Positions 59,962-64,000 of a DNA stretch of 64,000 nt are shown here, one piece after another. Source of the stretch: JAVBMJ01 sp031551275 (lineage in GTDB: Bacteria > Bacteroidota > Bacteroidia > Bacteroidales > Rikenellaceae); contig JAVBNX010000006.1 of NCBI GenBank assembly GCA_031551275.1, positions 189,215 to 253,214 on the forward strand, in the 5' to 3' direction. A program made the position numbers and the translations under genes. Below the pieces are notes generated by a model that saw only the letters and a program-made list of their open reading frames with translations, was not told the DNA's origin and made no database searches. Numbering within the stretch: the stretch's first letter is position 1; each line of letters starts with the position of its first letter.

Positions 59962-60414
59962 CTATCCGTAAATTTCATTGAAGGGCGAAGAGAGGAATTC
60001 CTCGTCGATTACCTCGTTTGCAAAGTCGATGAACTGCCGCAGGCCGCCCTCTTTCACGAACGCCGACCAGACTTGCTTGCCGCGTTTTTTCTTATCGTAA
60101 AACCGCAGGACAAGCTCTTTCAGGTCGGCCTCTATCGCGGCGTCGGCCGTGGCGTAGCGCTTTCCGCCGTTGCGCAGGATATAGGAACCGTCCCGCCGTT
60201 TTATTTCGATGTACGTCCCGCATCCCTGGTTCGCGGTTTTGTCGGAAAATTGGATGCCGATACAGTAGAAATCGTCGCCTCCGGCGGCCAGTTCCATAGT
60301 AACCGTCCCGTCGAGTACGGTAATCTTGGCGGTTTGTTCCTTTTCCTTTGAGAACGCCTGCGCTTGCGCGGCGCAAAGCAATAATGGGATGATAAAAAGT
60401 GCGAGTCGTTTCAT
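59962..60414 (-). CDS. Small secreted protein, 150 aa
   Basis: A signal peptide (MKRLALFIIPLLLCAAQAQAF) precedes a small domain (AKITVLDGTVTMELAAGGDDFYCIGIQFSDKTANQGCGTYIEIKRRDGSYILRNGGKRY). A helical end follows (EADLKELVLRFYDKKKRGKQVWSAFVKEGGLRQFIDFANEVI). It is read in the same direction as the 339-residue protein, 54 bp ahead of it, so they may be cotranscribed. Function unknown. Confidence 0.65.
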   Translation of the reverse strand: MKRLALFIIPLLLCAAQAQAFSKEKEQTAKITVLDGTVTMELAAGGDDFYCIGIQFSDKTANQGCGTYIEIKRRDGSYILRNGGKRYATADAAIEADLKELVLRFYDKKKRGKQVWSAFVKEGGLRQFIDFANEVIDEEFLSSPFNEIYG

Positions 60415-60484
60415 GCGGTCTTATCGTTTGGTTTTCACGGCCAAAGATAAGCGTTTATCGGCAAACCGCATCTCCGGCAACAGA

Positions 60485-61027
60485 TCATTCCACCCGCCGC
60501 ATCTGCCGCAGGTAAACGACCCCGTTTGGGTAGGTCATTTCATCGACGGTACGCCACAGGCGCGGTTCGGGTTGCCCGCCGGGAAATAGGGGGACTCCCT
60601 CGCCGAGGTTTCTTGGTATCGTAAAGATGCGCATTTCGTCCACCAGGTCGGCCTTCAGAAGCATGTCGATGATCTCCCCGCCGCCTTCGAGCCACACGTC
60701 CTTGCCGTTGGCCGGGCTGTTGCGCAGGGCGGTGATTCGGGGGATAATATCGTCCGTGATGAACTCCACGCCGGGTTGCGGCTCCCATCGGGTGCGGGTG
60801 ACGACGAGGGTTCGGATGCCCTGGTAGGGCCACGTCAGGTCCATCGCCCGCACGGCGCGGTAGGTTTTCCCGCCCATAACGATCACGTCGACCGAGCCGA
60901 TGAATTCGCCGTAACCGTAATCCATTTCATTGGTGATTGGAAAATCCGTCAGCCAGTCGAGTTCATGGTCGGCCGTGGCGATGAAACCGTCCGCCGATGC
61001 GGCGATGTAAAGAATGATGCGTTTCAT
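60485..61027 (-). CDS. Dihydrofolate reductase-like (RibD C-terminal) protein
   Basis: ATG at 61027 gives 180 residues (MKRIILYIAASADGFIATADHELDWLTD). Also present are VDVIVMGGKTYRAV, IRTLVVTRTRW, the NADPH-binding VWLEGGGEIIDMLLKADLVDEMRI and the end GVVYLRQMRRVE, which match stand-alone RibD_C reductases. The substrate is unknown; some homologues are annotated as riboflavin reductases without proof. A longer upstream frame is not supported. A pseudoknot RNA lies just upstream. Confidence 0.88.
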   Translation of the reverse strand: MKRIILYIAASADGFIATADHELDWLTDFPITNEMDYGYGEFIGSVDVIVMGGKTYRAVRAMDLTWPYQGIRTLVVTRTRWEPQPGVEFITDDIIPRITALRNSPANGKDVWLEGGGEIIDMLLKADLVDEMRIFTIPRNLGEGVPLFPGGQPEPRLWRTVDEMTYPNGVVYLRQMRRVE

Positions 61028-61094
61028 ATCGGTGGTTATTGATTTTGGGCCTATCCGGTCCGCCTCCCATCCCATCAACCGCACATTTCCACGC

Positions 61095-61244
61095 AAAAAA
61101 AGCGTGGAACTCCCCACTGTTCCAGGTCTGGGCACCGGCAAAGGCCCCAAGGCGAAACAGAGAAAGCCCACGCTATACACAAGTGCATAGCATGGCCTTC
61201 GACTGGTTCCCGCCCTGTTTGAAGTTTGCCGGTTTCAGACCTGG
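61095..61244 (-). ncRNA. Pseudoknot RNA, copy 4
   Basis: On the minus strand 61236-61244 and 61225-61233 pair with 61122-61130 and 61134-61142 (two perfect 9-bp helices), with GGCCTT/AAGGCC added inside. The hairpin GCTAT/ATAGC lies at 61172-61191. GCGTGG (61168-61173) pairs outside with CCACGC (61102-61107), and seven U follow. This copy has the clearest long-range helices. Confidence 0.72.
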
Positions 61245-61387
61245 GGACGTTCAGTTCGAACGCGTACTAATACAATACGACGGGACTTTAACCTCCCCAT
61301 CGCATTACAAAGATAGGTTTATTTTCCAATTTCCGGCACCTCCATCCGAAAACGAAAAAACGTAAAAACAAGCCCCCGCCCGGTGAC

Positions 61388-61417
61388 AAACGAGGACGAA
61401 CGGGGCAAAACGCGGAC
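61388..61417 (+). repeat. Triple 10-bp iteron upstream of DUF3876 gene
   Basis: AAACGAGGAC, GAACGGGGCA and AAACGCGGAC lie in tandem 83 bp before the DUF3876 start. They match the block at 33424-33453 in 27 of 30 positions. Confidence 0.65.
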
Positions 61418-61500
61418 GTATTTTGGTCGCTCCGCAAGCAGCTGATAGGTTTGCCGCCGGATTGAATATCCGTAGCAAAGCAACCTTAAAAACTGAAAAT

Positions 61501-61779
61501 ATGGAAACCTATCAAAATCTCGAAGCCATGTTAGGTGTTTGGGAAAGCGTTAACCTGAATCCCGCGATTATCGTTTCAAGGGAATACGGCGGTGCCTACC
61601 GGCTTACCATTCTACATGTCGATATTTATACCCGCCAGGCACACCCGGCAGTCCATCCGATCGAATCAGATGATCAGGGAATGTATATCGGCATATTATC
61701 AACCTGTCAACGGATTGAGTTCGACGCGATGTCCGACACTCTGCATTTATCGGTATTTGGAGAGTATATCAGAAATTAG
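61501..61779 (+). CDS. DUF3876 protein
   Basis: ATG at 61501 gives 92 residues (METYQNLEAMLGVWESVNLNPAIIVSREYGGAYRLTILHV, then GILSTCQRIEFDAMSDTLHLSVFGEY). This matches DUF3876, a small family found beside excisionase-type genes in Bacteroidales elements; its action is unknown. Two HTH genes follow at 6-bp and minus 11-bp spacing, so the three form an operon. It reads towards attR. Confidence 0.82.
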   Translation: METYQNLEAMLGVWESVNLNPAIIVSREYGGAYRLTILHVDIYTRQAHPAVHPIESDDQGMYIGILSTCQRIEFDAMSDTLHLSVFGEYIRN

Positions 61780-61785
61780 GGCAAA

Positions 61786-62076
61786 ATGGCACTGATCACT
61801 ATTGAAGAGGAATTGTTTAACGAGTTGCTGGATCGGATCAGCCAGCTAACCGAAGAGGTATATTATCATTTTGGTGAAGATAGGAACAATATAATATTAG
61901 ATAACCAGGATGTTTGCCTACTGCTTCACATTACTCCCCAGACATTGCGGACATACAGGCAAAGTGGTTTATTGCCTTACACGCAAATCGGCCGCAAATT
62001 CTGTTATAAACGATCAGACCTGAATAATCTCTTGCAAGCCTCAACTATACATAACAATACCCGAAATGGAAACTAA
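61786..62076 (+). CDS. Excisionase-like HTH protein, attR pair, first
   Basis: The 96-residue protein has an N-terminal helix and a winged HTH_17-type domain (NIILDNQDVCLLLHITPQTLRTYRQSGLLPYTQIGRKFCYKRSDLNNLL). Such proteins bend DNA near att sites or regulate excision. It follows the DUF3876 gene by 6 bp and overlaps the next gene by 11 bp. It is more AT-rich than the HTH pair at 40.8-41.5 kb. Confidence 0.82.
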   Translation: MALITIEEELFNELLDRISQLTEEVYYHFGEDRNNIILDNQDVCLLLHITPQTLRTYRQSGLLPYTQIGRKFCYKRSDLNNLLQASTIHNNTRNGN

Positions 62077-62371
62077 AAATAGAGAATCACCAGAGATAAT
62101 CGCATTTATTGACAATGTGAGTAAACTCTCCGGATTAATGAAGAAATTATATTCCAAGAAACATCTTCGGTTACGTGGGGAAAGGTATCTCGACAACAAG
62201 GAAGTATGCAAAATGCTCCATATCAGCCCGAGGACATTGCATCATTATAGGGATAGTGGAAAGATCGCTTATATACATATTACCGGGAAAATTCTTTATA
62301 AAGAATCTGATGTCCTAAAATTAATAGACGGGAACAGGACCGAAGCAATTACATTTCAGGGGTGGTATTAA
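62066..62371 (+). CDS. Excisionase-like HTH protein, attR pair, second
   Basis: The 101-residue protein has the same layout as its neighbour: helical N-terminus, then RYLDNKEVCKMLHISPRTLHHYRDSGKIAYIHITGKILYKESDVLKLI. Its place 400 bp from attR fits a recombination directionality factor, a role inferred from position and fold. The start at 62066 overlaps the preceding gene by 11 bp. Confidence 0.82.
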   Translation: METKNRESPEIIAFIDNVSKLSGLMKKLYSKKHLRLRGERYLDNKEVCKMLHISPRTLHHYRDSGKIAYIHITGKILYKESDVLKLIDGNRTEAITFQGWY

Positions 62372-62614
62372 TCCCCCGTCGTCAAGAGGAGGCTAATAAA
62401 TCTTGCCGTTATCGGCAAAAATTCATGCACTCGACTTCGGGTAAAGCTGATTTTTGCCAATAGCAGTTGAAATTAAATTCATCATGGTGCTTGCATTATG
62501 TCTGTTTTAGATTTGTTCTTTGACGTATTGATTTACATGAAAAGGGGAGTATTTATAGCCCGGGATTCGAACTGATATTGTTAATAATTATATGTAAGAA
62601 AATTAGTTCAGGGG

Positions 62615-62645
62615 TTGGTTTTAAAAGACGAAATACCTATCTTTG
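62615..62645 (+). promoter_or_regulatory. Promoter at the right end, facing attR
   Basis: TTG at 62615-62617 and TATCTTTG at 62638-62645, 20 bp apart, match the Bacteroidota consensus. In the integrated state it reads out into chromosomal DNA. In the excised circle it would read across the joined att site towards the integrase gene. Confidence 0.55.
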
Positions 62646-62699
62646 TATTGGATTCAAAAGGTTTGGTGTTAAAACGCTGCAACGAAGCAAAAGACAGCC

Positions 62700-62718
62700 G
62701 TTGGACGAGCCGTTGGAT
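62700..62718. repeat. Integrase arm-type repeats, right end
   Basis: GTTGGAC at 62700-62706 and GTTGGAT at 62712-62718 have the same 12-bp period as the pair at 11787-11805. The 18 bases from GTTGGACGA to CGTTGGA agree in 16 positions between the two ends. Confidence 0.6.
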
Positions 62719-62775
62719 TTCAGAAAACGATAGGATAAATTTCTTGTAATCAACATATTACGAACGGGTTAAAGA

Positions 62776-62789
62776 CCCGTCCATACCGC
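62776..62789. repeat. attR of the island
   Basis: CCCGTCCATACCGC, identical to the 3' end of tRNA-Asp at 11669-11682. The rest of the tRNA is absent here, as expected for insertion at a tRNA 3' end. Confidence 0.85.
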
Positions 62790-62796
62790 CACCTAA

Positions 62797-62836
62797 GGAA
62801 AATCCCTGATAATCGACTGATTATTAGGGATTTTCC
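62797..62836 (+). terminator. Original terminator of tRNA-Asp, now behind attR
   Basis: GGAAAATCCCTGATAATC pairs with GATTATTAGGGATTTTCC (one G-U on the plus strand), loop GACT. Its position 8 bp after attR shows it stood behind the tRNA before the island entered. Confidence 0.8.
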
Positions 62837-63074
62837 ATTTCACTTTACCGGCCTTCTCTGAATCATGAAACATATTTATAATCAAGGCATTAGTAAAAAC
62901 AAGTGCTTATTGTTTTCATCTGCTCTGTAACCAATTCGTAACCATTATACGACAAACCGCGGCGTGGTTACAAATTGGTTTAGAAGAAATCTTAATTTGC
63001 ATATTGTGTATATAGCTAACAATTAGCCGGTTTAATCTTATGCTATTTGTTTTGTGATTATCAGAGTGGACTGA

Positions 63075-63099
63075 GGGTTCAAGTCCTGCCCCGCCCGCT
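63075..63099 (+). other. tRNA 3'-end-like fragment
   Basis: GGGTTCAAGTCCTGCCCCGC followed by CCGCT resembles a T-arm and acceptor strand without the rest of a tRNA; the T stem has mismatches. It may be the scar of an older element. The stretch 62837-63167 otherwise holds nothing recognisable. Confidence 0.35.
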
Positions 63100-63167
63100 T
63101 TAAAAAGTTATCTATGACAATGTGGTATATTATTTGTTCATGGCATGGATATTAAAACCATGAATAA

Positions 63168-64000
63168 ATGAAACCAACATTCCGACTCTCCACCGTATTG
63201 CTGGCATTTGTTTGCAGCATATCGGCCTATGCGCAGACATCCACCCAAAAACTGCCCCCCGACCAGGCGAAGGAGGAGCAGGCCTATGCCACCGCCATCC
63301 AGGCCTGCCTGTGGGGCGAGCCGTTCCGCATGTATGCCCTGTACGCCCCCGTGGCGGTCAGGGGCAATTCGATGGGGGTGAATTTCTACGTGAAACACAC
63401 CGAGCTTAAAACCGCCGCCGACCGGTTTGTGGTAACGCCCAACAACGTGACCATCGACGCCTACGCCTACACCGACCTGACCAAAGAGCCTGTGGTGATC
63501 TTCGTCCCGGCGTCGACCGAAAAACGCTGGTACATCGTGCAGATCGGCGACAGCTTTGACGAGGTGATCCACAACGTGGCCGGAACGAAAGGGCCGCAGC
63601 CCGGAACCTACATCGTTACCGGGCCTGAATATGAAGGCCCCGTTCCGGGCGATATGATGCAGATCCGCAGCCGCACCAACATCGGCATGTCGGCCGTGCG
63701 CATCTTCACCACAGGGGGCGACGATCTTGCCAAAGCGGTCGATTTCCAGAAAGGCTTCATGCTGATGACCCTGTCGCAGTACCTCGGCAAAGGCATCGCG
63801 CCGGGGCAACCGCCCGTAACGTCGCCGTTCGCAACCTTTAAGAGCGCTGCGCCCGCCGAACTTCAGGCGCTCGACCTGATCGGCTTCTGGATGACGCAGG
63901 CGCGTCCCGCCGCGGCCGACCAGAACGATCCGCTGGTGGCCTCGTTCCATTCGATCGGGCTGAGCGCGGCCAACGGATTCCAATGGCAAACGCTCGATGA
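63168..64000 (+). CDS. DUF1254-family secreted protein, C-terminus outside window
   Basis: The ATG at 63168 opens a frame that continues past base 64000 (277 codons seen). A signal peptide (MKPTFRLSTVLLAFVCSISAYAQ) precedes a DUF1254-type domain (YATAIQACLWGEPFRMYALYAPVAV, TPNNVTIDAYAYTDLTKEPVVIFVPAS, RWYIVQIGDSFDEVIHNVAGTKGPQPGTYIVTGPEYEG). DUF1254/DUF1214 proteins are periplasmic or surface proteins of unknown activity. It is chromosomal, outside the island, and returns to the GC-rich composition of the left flank. Confidence 0.85.
   Translation, partial: MKPTFRLSTVLLAFVCSISAYAQTSTQKLPPDQAKEEQAYATAIQACLWGEPFRMYALYAPVAVRGNSMGVNFYVKHTELKTAADRFVVTPNNVTIDAYAYTDLTKEPVVIFVPASTEKRWYIVQIGDSFDEVIHNVAGTKGPQPGTYIVTGPEYEGPVPGDMMQIRSRTNIGMSAVRIFTTGGDDLAKAVDFQKGFMLMTLSQYLGKGIAPGQPPVTSPFATFKSAAPAELQALDLIGFWMTQARPAAADQNDPLVASFHSIGLSAANGFQWQTLD

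Larger units (their letters stand above)
61028..61500. other. Divergent regulatory region with RNA copy 4 and iteron
   Basis: No protein gene is seen. The stretch holds pseudoknot RNA copy 4 (61095-61244), an AT-rich stretch and the triple 10-bp repeat at 61388-61417. Confidence 0.5.
62372..62775. other. AT-rich right end of the island
   Basis: No gene is seen. The stretch carries an outward-facing promoter (62615-62645) and a double GTTGGA repeat (62700-62718) before attR. Confidence 0.5.
11669..62789. mobile_element. 51-kb integrative island in tRNA-Asp
   Basis: The island is bounded by the 14-bp direct repeat CCCGTCCATACCGC at 11669-11682 (attL, end of tRNA-Asp) and 62776-62789 (attR), 51,107 bp apart. 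A tyrosine integrase lies next to attL, and HTH/DUF3876 genes typical of element control lie next to attR. Backbone genes of Bacteroidales conjugative elements are present (RteC, PRTRC, DUF3945, topoisomerase III, excisionase-like HTH pairs). No relaxase, TraG-type coupling protein or type IV secretion gene occurs, so it is a mobilizable or decayed element. It carries SOS, methyltransferase/helicase, Mrr-PIN and fimbrial cargo, and it has itself received an IS21-family copy. Confidence 0.85.

Noticed and set aside
63061..63110. Complete tRNA gene
   Set aside because: Only a T-arm and acceptor-like end is visible; the T stem has mismatches and no anticodon arm precedes it.
1..64000. CRISPR array
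   Set aside because: No set of regularly spaced identical repeats with unique spacers was seen; the repeated motifs found are 10-19-bp iterons, IS ends and a 60-bp tandem repeat.

Overview
The window looks like a chromosomal segment of a Bacteroidota gut-type bacterium, most likely close to Alistipes/Rikenellaceae. The basis is Bacteroidota-type promoters (TAnnTTTG boxes), fimbrillin-type pili, RteC, PRTRC and DUF3945 genes, and a GC-rich core. The genus is an inference.

Layout. 1-11.6 kb is ordinary chromosome: a parC-parE-plsC operon (minus strand), fabD, a ROK regulator, a GNAT acetyltransferase, a membrane-linked AraC-type regulator, an outer membrane barrel with a TolB-like lipoprotein, and an ECF sigma factor with a small membrane partner. 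At 11608-11681 is tRNA-Asp(GTC). Its last 14 bases (CCCGTCCATACCGC) recur at 62776-62789, which defines a 51.1-kb island inserted at the tRNA 3' end. A tyrosine integrase sits beside the tRNA and GTTGGAC arm-type repeats lie near both ends. Chromosome resumes after 62.8 kb with a DUF1254-type protein that runs off the window.

Island left half (11.7-42.7 kb): integrase; an operon of unknown proteins ending in a fused adenine-methyltransferase/helicase; an IS21-family insertion; an SOS module (SRAP, VOC, UmuC, UmuD with both catalytic residues replaced); a strikingly AT-rich gene for an Mrr-like plus PIN-like protein that looks like a single-gene defence cargo; the PRTRC cassette (E, C, probable F, B, ThiF, and ParB 6.5 kb away); DUF4099/DUF3945 protein; topoisomerase III; an overlapping pair of excisionase-like HTH genes; and RteC. 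These are backbone parts of Bacteroidales conjugative elements, but no relaxase, coupling protein or type IV secretion gene is present.

Island right half (42.8-62.8 kb): one long minus-strand fimbrial locus (ECF sigma, FecR, an STN-DUF3575 fusion barrel, an OmpA/DUF3868 protein, major fimbrillin, Mfa2/FimB anchor, a second fimbrillin, a mosaic tip adhesin with a FISUMP end, then a small membrane protein, a DUF5106 thioredoxin-like lipoprotein and two cupin-like proteins around a lipoprotein). It appears to replace the transfer region. DUF3876 and a second HTH pair lie next to attR.

The most novel signals are four copies of a roughly 145-160-nt pseudoknotted RNA ending in a U-tract (41.6, 58.0, 58.6 and 61.1 kb), supported by covariation and by G-U wobbles that fix the minus strand as sense; the Mrr-PIN protein; the FecR/STN-DUF3575 signalling arrangement for pili; and a triple 10-bp iteron shared by two distant island promoters.
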